Assembly (NCBI RefSeq): GCF_002743055.1
Contig: NZ_PDYM01000017.1
Span: forward strand, 1-60,329
Direction: 5' to 3'
Source: Sporosarcina sp. P13
Lineage (GTDB): Bacteria; Bacillota; Bacilli; Bacillales_A; Planococcaceae
Length of the DNA stretch: 60,329 bases
Shown: positions 1 to 7,937 of the stretch, in pieces
Layout of the letters: every line of letters begins with the position of its first letter
Position numbering within the stretch: the stretch's first letter is position 1
The notes under the pieces: model-generated
Databases searched by the model: none
The model's input: only the letters and a program-made list of their open reading frames with translations
Told to the model about the DNA's origin: nothing
Program-made: the position numbers and the translations under genes

Positions 1-126
1 TTTTTCTTTTCTTTTCAAATAAATACCTCCCAAAATATGTTCTATGGGAGGAGTATCTCACGAATTATCTTCTATTAGAATGTGTTCACTATTTGACGCT
101 TACTTAATAATAGTGAGAAGGTATTA

Positions 127-304
127 TGATTACAAAAGGACAAGGCAAGTACAAAGGACGAAAAAAGGTGTCATTCCAGACTTTGAGAAACATCATAACC
201 GACATATGAAATGTGAAGTATCAAACTCACAGTTAGCAAAGGAACTAGGGATATCGAGACCAACAATAGATAAGCTAATTAAAGGGCATGAACAAATAAG
301 TTAA
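127..304 (+). pseudogene. Serine recombinase (resolvase) C-terminal remnant
   Basis: Two overlapping frames together resemble the end of a Tn3-type resolvase. From 127 one frame gives GKYKGRKKVSFQ, the usual KYKGR linker after the catalytic domain. Another frame ending at 304 gives SNSQLAKELGISRPTIDKLIK, a DNA-binding helix-turn-helix tail. No single frame carries both parts, and the catalytic N-terminus is absent from the window. I read this as a decayed fragment of a transposon or element resolvase. A short intact DNA-binding protein in the second frame is less likely because it has no convincing ribosome binding site. Confidence 0.5.
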
Positions 305-305
305 C

Positions 306-336
306 TAGGGACTCCCAAGGGGTCTCTATTTTTTAT
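306..336 (+). terminator. Predicted Rho-independent terminator
   Basis: The inverted repeat AGGGACTCC / GGGGTCTCT contains two G-T wobbles and is followed by ATTTTTT. It lies directly after the resolvase remnant. Confidence 0.6.
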
Positions 337-631
337 GTTTGAGATATGGGGGGATATTTCTACATATTTACTGGGGCTATGTGTATAGGAAGGTGTAAGT
401 TGACTAACTTACACGTGCCAAGAAATCTAGAGTTGTCGAGTGCGTTCTGATTTGCTTGAGTTTAGGGGAGCTATTTCTTAGAATTTATATTTATCGAAAA
501 TCTTTATGTCTATTCCTGTCGAATTCATTACTAAATCCTGTTAGACTGGTATATTTGAATTATAAAAGTGTGAAAAGACTAACAAATTTGAAAAAGTGTA
601 TAAAAATAAAAAGAGGGGAAAGGATATAATA

Positions 632-1018
632 ATGGTTTTTAAAAGTCAAGCTGACATGCCTGCGCAATGTCCGCCAGCAGATGCGAAAGAAAATGATGTT
701 GAACCTGTTTACAGATTTATCGATAATGATAATGCTCTTGAAATTGATTTTCTAAATCATAAAGAGAGAAATAAACCGTACCCACCACATAAAACCTGTG
801 AAGCATTGGCTATTTCATTTTTTACAACACTTGAAGCTACAAAAAATGCAGGAAAAAGAATTAAAAGTTTAAGAAACAAAAAATTTGTGGCTGGTAAAAT
901 AACATCTAAATGTGGCACACATCATACAGTAAACAATCATCTAAATTTATGGCTCTATAAAGATGCAGATATGCTAAAAGTTTTTCTTAGAGGGGAGGAT
1001 AGCGGTGGAAACAATTAA
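632..1018 (+). CDS. Hypothetical protein, first gene of two-gene operon
   Basis: This gene encodes a 128-residue soluble protein that I do not recognise. I chose ATG 632 rather than GTG 596 because the AGAGGGGAAAGG ribosome binding site lies at 611-622, between the two. The N-terminus carries a Cys-Pro-Pro segment, and the C-terminal half has a His-rich stretch (GTHHTVNNHLNLWLY). No signal peptide or membrane segment is visible. The stop overlaps the next gene by 14 bases, so the two are almost certainly co-translated. The coding sequence is AT-rich and sits beside a recombinase remnant and a damaged tRNA, which suggests acquired DNA. A role in defence or stress is only an inference from context. 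Confidence 0.7.
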   Translation: MVFKSQADMPAQCPPADAKENDVEPVYRFIDNDNALEIDFLNHKERNKPYPPHKTCEALAISFFTTLEATKNAGKRIKSLRNKKFVAGKITSKCGTHHTVNNHLNLWLYKDADMLKVFLRGEDSGGNN

Positions 1019-2213
1019 ATACTCTGACTTGAAATTGTCGGAAGTTATTCATACCTTCGAGTATTATGATTTCCCTTTATTTTTCATTTCTAAATCTCCT
1101 AATAATGAGTTGTTTCTTAATTATTATATAGAAGAACTTGAAGAAAGTGTAGATAAATGGCTTTATAGCAGAATTTCAAATAAAGAACGAGTTGATTTAA
1201 TTGAACAGAGAATTTCTGTGTTAAATTTACTTAATCGCCTGTTACAGAAGCAACGTCTTCATCATCTCTATATTGATTCAAAATCAGAACAAACCAGTGA
1301 AACGGCGAAAATTGAAATGGTTAATTCAAGTAATTTTGATTCAGAGAGTTTTCCAGAAGAAGATTTCTTTGTGGAATATGATTATTTTACAAAAAGAAAC
1401 TTAGTTAGAATAGAACATGATCTCATTGATAGTTCTAAGTTTAAAATTGTATTAAATGACCCTAGTAATAGTCATGATATAGGATTAGATTTATTTATTG
1501 AAGTCTTGAGCAATCTTAAAAACTCAATTAATGATATTGCGAACGATATTGGTGGTAGGCTAATTGGAGGGAAATCCAGTTCTCCGATTAATCTAAGAGT
1601 GGACTCTTTACAGCCTTCCTCTTTTGGTGTGTGGTTACGAACTGAACCTTTAGAAGCCGATTTGTTTGAAGTACCAGAAAAATCATTGAATAACCTTTTT
1701 GGATTGATTGCTGATATTGAACATAAAAGTCTATCTGAAATTGAAGAACAAATTGATATTGATGAGGAATACTCATTGGAAACAATTAAAAGTGTGAAAA
1801 AATTACTTAATGATATAAAAGAAAATGAGTTTTCTCTCAAGTTGGAAGCGACTACAAAATTGGATAAAATTAATAAACAGGTTAAATTTGATAAAGACTC
1901 ATATAGTAAGCTAGACATTTTAACGAATATCCTTCGTAAAAAGAACGAAAAATTCACTGAAAAAATTGAGTTAGATGGTTTATTAACTTCTGTTAATACT
2001 ACTAACAATAATTTTAGGATTTCAACCACAGATGGCGATATAGGTGGAAAAATGTCAAAAGAATTATTTAATAGGTTCAAGAACGACACAAATATTAAAT
2101 TTAAAGTTCCGAGTCAAATTAAAGCATTAGTTGAAAAAGAAGTTGTTAAAGACTATGTAGAGGATAAATATTCTGAAAGGTTTATTCTAATAGATTTTGA
2201 ACAACCCGAGTAA
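1005..2213 (+). CDS. Hypothetical protein with DUF6575-like N-terminus
   Basis: This gene encodes 402 residues from a GTG start with AGGGGAGG 7 bases upstream. The first 60 or so residues (FEYYDFPLFFISKSPNN, then KWLYSRIS) resemble, from memory, the DUF6575 family, in which a small N-terminal domain of unknown function precedes a variable C-terminus. The middle (about 130-230) looks like a mixed alpha/beta domain. The C-terminal half is Lys/Glu-rich and helical, then ends in a small beta-rich part. There is no transmembrane segment. It overlaps the preceding gene by 14 bases and is probably translationally coupled to it. The family link needs a profile search, and the function is unknown. Confidence 0.7.
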   Translation: METIKYSDLKLSEVIHTFEYYDFPLFFISKSPNNELFLNYYIEELEESVDKWLYSRISNKERVDLIEQRISVLNLLNRLLQKQRLHHLYIDSKSEQTSETAKIEMVNSSNFDSESFPEEDFFVEYDYFTKRNLVRIEHDLIDSSKFKIVLNDPSNSHDIGLDLFIEVLSNLKNSINDIANDIGGRLIGGKSSSPINLRVDSLQPSSFGVWLRTEPLEADLFEVPEKSLNNLFGLIADIEHKSLSEIEEQIDIDEEYSLETIKSVKKLLNDIKENEFSLKLEATTKLDKINKQVKFDKDSYSKLDILTNILRKKNEKFTEKIELDGLLTSVNTTNNNFRISTTDGDIGGKMSKELFNRFKNDTNIKFKVPSQIKALVEKEVVKDYVEDKYSERFILIDFEQPE

Positions 2214-2476
2214 GAATGGGATATATTGTTCAGACTGATTCATCAGTTACCACAAAAATCACTTGTTCTTGAAACTTGAATGCTGTTATTAACAGCATTA
2301 CTAAAATGGTTGTTTATGAGTTATTCATCAACTAATCGTTGCAATTGAAGCTTTGTCAAAAGAAATGGTTAAGAGTGTTTGCAATTCCCTGCCTGTTTTA
2401 GTATCATCATTTACAGGTATAACACGCATAGAAAAGTACTCAAACAACTTAAACCATTGATATAATAAAGTTTATA

Positions 2477-2559
2477 GACCCTTGGAGCGGAAAGTGGTGC
2501 AATGGATAGCACGCAAGCCTCCGAAGCTTGAAATGTGGGTTCGACTCCCGCCGAGGGCA
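2477..2559 (+). tRNA. Defective tRNA-Arg(CCG), likely att-site scar
   Basis: From 2495 the cloverleaf is normal: TG, D-stem GTGC/GCAC, anticodon stem CAAGC/GCTTG around loop CTCCGAA (anticodon CCG), T-arm GTGGG-TTCGACT-CCCGC, and 3' acceptor strand CGAGGGC plus A. The 7 bases directly 5' (CGGAAAG) cannot pair with CGAGGGC. A plausible acceptor strand, ACCCTTG, lies 10 bases too far upstream at 2478-2484, and even there the first pair is A-C. Such a 3'-intact, 5'-replaced tRNA is typical of the partial copy left at one end of an integrated element. Less likely, it is a tRNA inactivated by a 10-base insertion. Confidence 0.6.
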
Positions 2560-2577
2560 TACAGTTACAACGATTTT

Positions 2578-2610
2578 ACCCGTCATTGTTCATTCAATGG
2601 CGGGTATTTT
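2578..2610 (+). terminator. Predicted terminator after tRNA-Arg remnant
   Basis: The inverted repeat ACCCGTCATTG / CAATGGCGGGT has a short loop and is followed by ATTTT. Confidence 0.7.
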
Positions 2611-2795
2611 CTATCTCCAATTACCACGCCCGAATACCACGAATGTAAAACGCACGGGTTACAGACATCTACGTAAATAATTTACAAGGAGATCAAGATT
2701 TATATAACAAGTATATTTACCCCTCTCGTGTAAATAATAATAAGATGTCATCGGAATAGGGCTTGTGTGATTGTGTTATAAATGTAAGCGTCAAA

Positions 2796-2831
2796 TAGCC
2801 CCCACCTTACTTTTGATGGGGGCTTGTTTTG
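2796..2831. terminator. Predicted terminator 3' of the SspO-like gene
   Basis: AGCCCCCA pairs with TGGGGGCT, with TTGTTTT on the plus side. On the minus strand the hairpin would terminate the SspO-like gene. On the plus strand it could end transcripts from the tRNA side. Confidence 0.55.
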
Positions 2832-2864
2832 TCATTTTGATAACTTATTATAGAGATCAATTGC

Positions 2865-3020
2865 TCATTGGCGCTTCTTCGTTTTCTTATTATTATATCT
2901 CTCTTCGGGTGTCAAAGGTTTGTTTGCAAGTTCATGATCAAATTCTCTTGATAAATTTTTTCTAACTGCTTGCTCATCACTAGCGTTACCACTTAAATTG
3001 TCCTTTGGGCTGTTGCTCAT
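2865..3020 (-). CDS. Small acid-soluble spore protein, SspO-like
   Basis: This gene encodes 51 residues. The start is the ATG at 3020, which has GGAGGTG directly upstream on the minus strand; a longer in-frame start lacks a ribosome binding site. The C-terminus, NKPLTPEERYNNKKTKKRQ, closely resembles the tail of SspO-type minor spore proteins, which end in PLTEAQRQNNKKRKK-like sequence. The protein is hydrophilic, has no signal peptide, and is Asn/Lys-rich as expected of a spore-core protein. SspO in Bacillus subtilis is made in the forespore; I did not identify a sigma-G promoter here. The family call rests on the tail alone. Confidence 0.5.
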   Translation of the reverse strand: MSNSPKDNLSGNASDEQAVRKNLSREFDHELANKPLTPEERYNNKKTKKRQ

Positions 3021-3233
3021 TATATACACCTCCATGATTTTAGTTTGCCACATAGTGTCCTTAATATGCATTTTTGTTAAAACTTACGGTAATTGTTTTG
3101 AGCTACTGGTACTTATTTTAAATGTTATAGGTTAAGTTGTATTCTTTACTTAGTGGCATACTTTAGTAAGATAAGGAGAAAGTAATAATTGATGTGGCAA
3201 TAACGCAAATAGTATGGAAAGGGGATGAATAGT

Positions 3234-3866
3234 ATGGGGATACATCAATATTTTAAAAGCTTATCTGATTTAGAACAAATTATTCGTTGTCCAGGAAAAT
3301 TTAAATTTCAAGAGCATTCAGTCGCGAGTCATTCATTTAAGGTAACAAAGATTGCTCAATTTCTTGGAACGGTCGAAGAGGAATGTGGGAAGAGAGTAAA
3401 TTGGAGAATTCTTTATGAAAAAGCATTAAATCATGATTATCCAGAACTTTTCACAGGAGATATAAAAACACCTGTTAAATATGCATCAAAAGAATTGAAG
3501 AAGCTATTCAGTGATGTAGAAGAGGAAATGACTAGAAAGTTTGTAGAAAAAGAATTCCCATCTGAGTTCCAAGCCATTTATTTGGAGAGATTGAAAGAAG
3601 GCAAAGACGAGACGTTGGAAGGACGTATTTTATCTGTTGCTGATAAAATTGATTTGCTTTATGAATCCTTTGGTGAAATTCAAAAGGATAATCCAGAACC
3701 TTTGTTTTTAGAAATTTTCGAAGAAGCGTTACGAACAATTTTGCTATTTCAGGATATGAACTGTGTGAAATATTTCTTAAAACATATTCTGACGGATATG
3801 CTCAATGAACGCTTTACCGAACATGATGAATTAGCAGGTATTGCCAAACGGATTCTTCAAGAGTAG
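3234..3866 (+). CDS. YfbR-like HD-domain 5'-nucleotidase
   Basis: This gene encodes a 210-residue HD-superfamily phosphohydrolase. I prefer ATG 3234 over the in-frame ATG 3225 because GGAAAGGGGATG ends directly at 3225. The residues match the YfbR metal site: Arg18, His33 (ASHSF), His67-Asp68 (NHDYPELFTGD), and a late Asp in SVADKIDLL. YfbR enzymes remove the phosphate from deoxyribonucleoside 5'-monophosphates using a divalent metal. The protein is cytosolic and monocistronic. It converges with the thiolase gene across a two-way terminator. Substrate preference cannot be read from the sequence. Confidence 0.75.
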   Translation: MGIHQYFKSLSDLEQIIRCPGKFKFQEHSVASHSFKVTKIAQFLGTVEEECGKRVNWRILYEKALNHDYPELFTGDIKTPVKYASKELKKLFSDVEEEMTRKFVEKEFPSEFQAIYLERLKEGKDETLEGRILSVADKIDLLYESFGEIQKDNPEPLFLEIFEEALRTILLFQDMNCVKYFLKHILTDMLNERFTEHDELAGIAKRILQE

Positions 3867-4001
3867 TAATACTAACAATAGAACGGAAAAGTCATTATAT
3901 TTTTTAGCGGCAAGACCTTTACATAGGATTGTAGATATGTGTGGCTAATGTTACTTCGTTTGACGTATAATTTAGCGTACGTATAGCGGATTGACCAAAA
4001 A

Positions 4002-4060
4002 AAGAGAAGACACTCCATTCCAATTGTAGGAATGCGCAGAGGTCTTCTCTTGTCATTTTT
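4002..4060. terminator. Bidirectional terminator between convergent genes
   Basis: AAGAGAAGAC at 4002-4011 pairs with GTCTTCTCTT at 4042-4051. Runs of A precede it and runs of T follow it, so it can serve both the nucleotidase gene and the minus-strand thiolase gene. Confidence 0.7.
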
Positions 4061-4192
4061 AAATAAAATTTACATTTACATAAGGCTTTGGACATAATTA
4101 ATTAATAGGCATCAAATGTAATCTGATCTGTAACGGTTAACTCGGTCTTTGTAGAAGTTATGATGTCTTAAGTGTAAATCCTTTTCCTATTA

Positions 4193-5377
4193 TTACTTTT
4201 TGATAATGGTAGCGACGCCTTGTCCGCCACCAATACATAAGGTAGCTAAACCATATGTTCCATTTTGACGCTTCAGTTCGTGTACTAAAGTTACAAGAAT
4301 TCTTGCTCCACTAGCCCCAACAGGGTGTCCTAATGCAATTGCTCCACCGTTAACATTTAAGATTTCATTTGGAAATTGCAGTTTCTTACCAACCGCTAAG
4401 GCTTGAGCCGCAAATGCTTCATTTGCTTCAATTAGACTTAAATCATCAATTGAAATACCAGCCTTTGCTAGCGCTTTTTCTGTTGCTGGTACTGGACCTA
4501 ATCCCATAACACTTGGATCAATCGCTGCACTCGCATTTGAGCAAATAGTAGCTAAAGGTGTGACACCAAGTTCTTCAGCTTTCCGGCGACTCATTACGAG
4601 AACAGCTGCCGCTCCATCATTTATGCCAGATGCATTTCCAGCCGTTACGCTGCCACCTTTTTTAAAGGCAGGTCTTAACTTTTCCAGTTTTTCTTGAGTC
4701 GTACCTGATTTCACATATTCATCGGTATCAAAAATGATAGCGTCTCCTTTGCGTTGTGGTATTTCCACAGGAACAATCTCGCTCTTGAATTTCCCTTCAG
4801 CTATTGCATTTGTTGCTTTTTCCTGACTCCAAGCCGCAAAAGCATCTTGCTCCTCACGTGTGAGTTGCTCTTGTTCACAAATGTTTTCTGCTGTAATTCC
4901 CATATGGTAATCGTTTGTAGCACACCATAAACCATCATGAATCATACTATCAACTAGTTTTTGGTCACCCATACGCAAACCTTCTCTAGCTCCCATGGAG
5001 AGGTAAGGTGCCTGACTCATATTTTCCATACCGCCAGCAATGATGATTTCTGCATCGCCTGTTAAAATTGCTTGTGATGCTAGATGAACAGCCTTTAAAC
5101 CCGAACCGCAAACTTTATTAATTGTTAATGCTGGAATATTGTTAGGCAATCCTGCATGAAGCGCTGCTTGCCTGGCTGGATTTTGTCCATTACCTGCTTG
5201 AAGGACATTGCCCATAATCACTTCATCAACCTGATTTTCATTAATGCCCGCTCGGTCCAACACGGCTTTAATAACAATCGAACCTAATTGAACTGCACTA
5301 ATATTTTTCAAACTACCTCCAAAATTACCTATCGGTGTCCTTGCAGCACTTACAATTACTATTTCGTTGTCAGACAT
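4193..5377 (-). CDS. Acetyl-CoA C-acetyltransferase (thiolase)
   Basis: This gene encodes a 394-residue thiolase of normal length for the AtoB/ThlA/MmgA group. It condenses two acetyl-CoA, or cleaves acetoacetyl- and 3-ketoacyl-CoA. The catalytic residues are visible: Cys90 in INKVCGSG, His351 in [11 protein letters not shown], and Cys381 in CIGGGQG. The start has a clear AAGGGG site 8 to 9 bases upstream on the minus strand. It is divergent from a broken LysR gene and then an intact IclR gene, so it may belong to the neighbouring catabolic island as the step that feeds acetyl-CoA to central metabolism. An acetoacetyl-CoA role in ketone or butanoate metabolism is equally possible. Confidence 0.9.
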   Translation of the reverse strand: MSDNEIVIVSAARTPIGNFGGSLKNISAVQLGSIVIKAVLDRAGINENQVDEVIMGNVLQAGNGQNPARQAALHAGLPNNIPALTINKVCGSGLKAVHLASQAILTGDAEIIIAGGMENMSQAPYLSMGAREGLRMGDQKLVDSMIHDGLWCATNDYHMGITAENICEQEQLTREEQDAFAAWSQEKATNAIAEGKFKSEIVPVEIPQRKGDAIIFDTDEYVKSGTTQEKLEKLRPAFKKGGSVTAGNASGINDGAAAVLVMSRRKAEELGVTPLATICSNASAAIDPSVMGLGPVPATEKALAKAGISIDDLSLIEANEAFAAQALAVGKKLQFPNEILNVNGGAIALGHPVGASGARILVTLVHELKRQNGTYGLATLCIGGGQGVATIIKK

Positions 5378-5514
5378 CTGTATATCCCCTTTTCTAAAAT
5401 GAGTTTTCTAAGACTTCAATAACCTTCTCATTCAAATTTTACACTATCATTACTTATGAGTAAAATGAATAAAAGGAATGAAACTTATAAGTAATTAGAA
5501 TAACGAGGTTGATG

Positions 5515-5769
5515 CTTTGGAAATGAAGGAGTTTACGGTGTTTTATTGCTGTTGTGAATTACGAAGACTTTACAAAAATAGCAAAAAAATATATATTTCA
5601 CAGCCGGAATTAAGTGAATCAATCATGAAGTTGGAGTGAATTTACAATAGTCTCGTTCGCACGCTCAACTCGGAAATTAATTTTGACTGATGAAGGGGAA
5701 AGTGTTTATAATCAAGTGAATAAAATATTTAGGGCCGCAAATGAACTTACAATCCTGTTGGATGAATAA
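5515..5769 (+). pseudogene. Decayed LysR-type regulator (N-terminal part)
   Basis: Joining three frames gives MKEFTV, then FIAVVNYEDFTKIAKK, then ISQPELSESIMKLE, then RSTRKLILTDEGESVYNQ. This is the classic winged helix-turn-helix of LysR-family regulators. At least two frameshifts and a TGA break it, and the effector domain is absent. It lies divergent to the thiolase gene, the usual place for a LysR regulator, so it was probably the former regulator of that gene. The intact IclR gene downstream may have taken over. Confidence 0.7.
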
Positions 5770-5967
5770 TGGATTCATCATCGGGGTCATTTGGAAACAC
5801 TAGTGTGAAAATGACTCCTATTTGTCTAGAAGCAATGACATTGGGTCAGCTGCAGAAATAAGAACTTGAATTATTCACAGTCTTGTATTGTTTAAGTTTA
5901 TTGATAAGCTTTAGGTATTATGGTAATAATAGACCTACGATATATTAAGATGGGATGGGTGAGCTAT

Positions 5968-6750
5968 GTGACTGATCGAAGTTTAGTACCCGCCTTAGAT
6001 TCTTCAATCGGGATATTAGAATTGCTAGCTAAAGAAGGGTTTAAATCAGCGAACTTGACTGAAATATCAACGGCACTGTCAATTAACAAAAGTACATGTT
6101 TACGGATTTTAAGGACACTTGAATCGAATGGTTTTGTGACTTTGGATGAGGATTTGAAAGTGTATTCTCTTGGAGCTTCCTTAATTTCTTTAGGAAATCA
6201 TGCGAGGGAAGTAAATGACTATATTGAGGTTGCGAGCTCCTATTTAAAAAGACTCATAAAAACCGGATTTACATTCGTGCTAGTCAAACGTGTAAGGAAG
6301 ACGAACCTAATGTATATGGCGAAAGAAGAACCGCCATTGAAAGTTCGTTTAACTGTATCCACAGGAGAAGCTTTTTCAATTCCACACGGGGCGTTAGGGA
6401 AATGTTTTTACGCTTTTTTATCGGACGAAGAAGCCGATAGTATCAATAAAAGCCTACTTGCTAATAATCAACTCCTGACAAACACGGTAAGCCCGGAGAC
6501 TTCATTAGAATGTTTGAAAGAACAAGTTCCTAAAATTCGTGAAGAAGGTATCGCGGAGAGTCATGAAGAATATTCACTTGATATTTCGGCATATGCTGTT
6601 CCAATATTTGATAATTGCGGGAATATCATTTTGGCGTTAGGTTCGTATATGCCGAAATCATCACTAGGGCAAATAGATGAAGATGAATTAAAATCGGTTA
6701 TGAAATCGACGGCAAAAGAAATTACGGAAGCAATTTCAATGTTAGTTTAA
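5968..6750 (+). CDS. IclR-family transcriptional regulator
   Basis: This gene encodes about 260 residues from GTG 5968, preferred because GGGATGGGTGAG lies just upstream and because the family motif PALDSSIGILELLA then begins near residue 8. The N-terminal winged helix-turn-helix covers about residues 8-70 (LTEISTALSINKSTCLRILRTL). The C-terminal effector domain follows, with HGALGKCFYAFLSDEE and EYSLDISAYAVPIFD typical of IclR sensors of small aromatic or acid metabolites. It reads toward the dehydrogenase and transporter genes and is their best candidate local regulator. A strong terminator follows, so it is transcribed separately. Confidence 0.85.
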   Translation: MTDRSLVPALDSSIGILELLAKEGFKSANLTEISTALSINKSTCLRILRTLESNGFVTLDEDLKVYSLGASLISLGNHAREVNDYIEVASSYLKRLIKTGFTFVLVKRVRKTNLMYMAKEEPPLKVRLTVSTGEAFSIPHGALGKCFYAFLSDEEADSINKSLLANNQLLTNTVSPETSLECLKEQVPKIREEGIAESHEEYSLDISAYAVPIFDNCGNIILALGSYMPKSSLGQIDEDELKSVMKSTAKEITEAISMLV

Positions 6751-6768
6751 TAGCGAAACGTATAAAAA

Positions 6769-6811
6769 TACCCCAGATGAAATGGATATCATTTCATGCG
6801 GGGTATTTTTA
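6769..6811 (+). terminator. Terminator after the IclR gene
   Basis: TACCCC-AGATGAAAT pairs with ATTTCATGCGGGGTA and is followed by TTTTTA. Confidence 0.8.
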
Positions 6812-6938
6812 TATTTGCATTGGTGTTCAGAATGCTTCCTTTAATCATAATTTCAAACCCATTTGCTGCTTCATCACTATAAAGATTAAAGATAGCAGTT
6901 TTCTTTATTTAAGAATAGTATTTATTGAATATTCTATA

Positions 6939-6967
6939 TTGACCGAATTCCGTAAATAGTATATAGT
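6939..6967 (+). promoter_or_regulatory. Predicted sigma-A promoter of the catabolic island
   Basis: TTGACC at 6939-6944 and TATAGT at 6962-6967 are spaced 17 bases apart. The start would be near 6974, giving a leader of about 180 bases that contains a cre-like site. The rest of the 400-base gap between the IclR and dehydrogenase genes shows nothing else I recognise. Confidence 0.6.
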
Positions 6968-7100
6968 CGTTTTATAGGTAAAACCAAATTCTGTTAGTGG
7001 AAATAGGAAGGGGTGTAACTAATCTACTTATTACATGTGTGAATAGAGTGTGTTCAATAGTTATGTAGTAAGGTGTTGTATAAAATTAATAAAGTTTAAT

Positions 7101-7114
7101 TGAAAGCGCTCACA
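7101..7114 (+). promoter_or_regulatory. cre-like site (CcpA)
   Basis: TGAAAGCGCTCACA matches the cre consensus TGWAANCGNTNWCA almost fully. It lies about 130 bases downstream of the predicted start and 41 bases before the dehydrogenase start, where CcpA would block elongation when preferred sugars are present. Confidence 0.65.
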
Positions 7115-7154
7115 TGGGCGTTATGAAATTATTAAAAAATTAGGAGTGAAGAGA

Positions 7155-7907
7155 ATGTTTACATTTAAAGGGAAAGTAGTTTGGGTGACTGGAAGCGTCA
7201 CAGGGATTGGAAAAGAAATCGCAATGCAATTTGCAAAGCATGGGGCAGATGTTGTCGTACATAATTACGATAATAGAGAAGAAGCAGAAAAAATTGTTGC
7301 AAATCTTAAAGAGCAGGGCACGAATGCGCTTTTAGTTGAAGGCAATGTGACGAATAAACAAGATGTTGAAAAAAATGTTGAACAAATCAAAGAGCATTTT
7401 GGTAAACTCGATATTTTAATCAATAACGTGGGCGGATCTCCATTCAAATTCCCTTTCGAGGATATAGAGGAGGAGCACTGGGATAAGATGATTGATTTAA
7501 ATCTTAAATCTACATATTTTGTCACACGTGCCGCTTTGCCATTAATTAAAGAACAAAAAGGGACAATCGTTAATACTTGTTCAGCTGTTGTATGGTCTGG
7601 GGGAATTATAGGCGGTAGTCCTTATACAGCTGCGAAGGGTGGAGTCGAAGCACTTACCCGTGCACTGGCAAAAGAATTGGCAGGTGTTGGAGTACGAGTT
7701 AACGGCGTATCTCCTGGTTTAGTAGATACACCGTTTCATGACGTGAACGTGGGTGAGAAATACCCGCAAATAATCGATAAAATCCCTCTTAAGCGAGTTG
7801 GAACTCCTAAAGACCTTGCAGGAGCGTTTCTATTCTTAGCATCGGATTATGCGGATTATATCACTGGAGAAGTTATCGAAGTAAGTGGCGGTTCGAGAAT
7901 GTCTTAA
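7155..7907 (+). CDS. SDR-family oxidoreductase
   Basis: This gene encodes a 250-residue classical short-chain dehydrogenase. ATG 7155 is chosen because the AGGAG site at 7142-7146 overlaps the alternative GTG. The cofactor loop is TGSVTGIG (12-19), the NNVG motif is at 90-93, and the catalytic Ser143, Tyr157 and Lys161 have normal spacing. HNYDNREEA after the second beta strand suggests no strict NAD preference. It probably oxidises an alcohol or reduces a keto group in the pathway of the surrounding island. It is the first gene after the predicted promoter and cre-like site, 30 bases before the binding-protein gene. The substrate is unknown. Confidence 0.88.
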   Translation: MFTFKGKVVWVTGSVTGIGKEIAMQFAKHGADVVVHNYDNREEAEKIVANLKEQGTNALLVEGNVTNKQDVEKNVEQIKEHFGKLDILINNVGGSPFKFPFEDIEEEHWDKMIDLNLKSTYFVTRAALPLIKEQKGTIVNTCSAVVWSGGIIGGSPYTAAKGGVEALTRALAKELAGVGVRVNGVSPGLVDTPFHDVNVGEKYPQIIDKIPLKRVGTPKDLAGAFLFLASDYADYITGEVIEVSGGSRMS

Positions 7908-7937
7908 AATTAGTTTATTAAATAGGGGGAATTGTAG

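Noticed and set aside
1472..2089. 205-codon minus-strand open frame opposite the DUF6575-like gene
   Set aside because: It is Ser/Leu-rich, antisense to a well-supported gene, and has no ribosome binding site. AT-rich coding DNA commonly leaves such shadows.
2341..2460. Open frame upstream of the tRNA scar as an integrase remnant
   Set aside because: It contains no tyrosine-recombinase motif (R-H-R-Y) and no start, so there is nothing to support an integrase.
2641..2759. Open frame reading DIYVNNLQGDQDLYNKYIYP after the tRNA scar
   Set aside because: It has no start codon or ribosome binding site and no recognisable motif. Too short to support as a gene.
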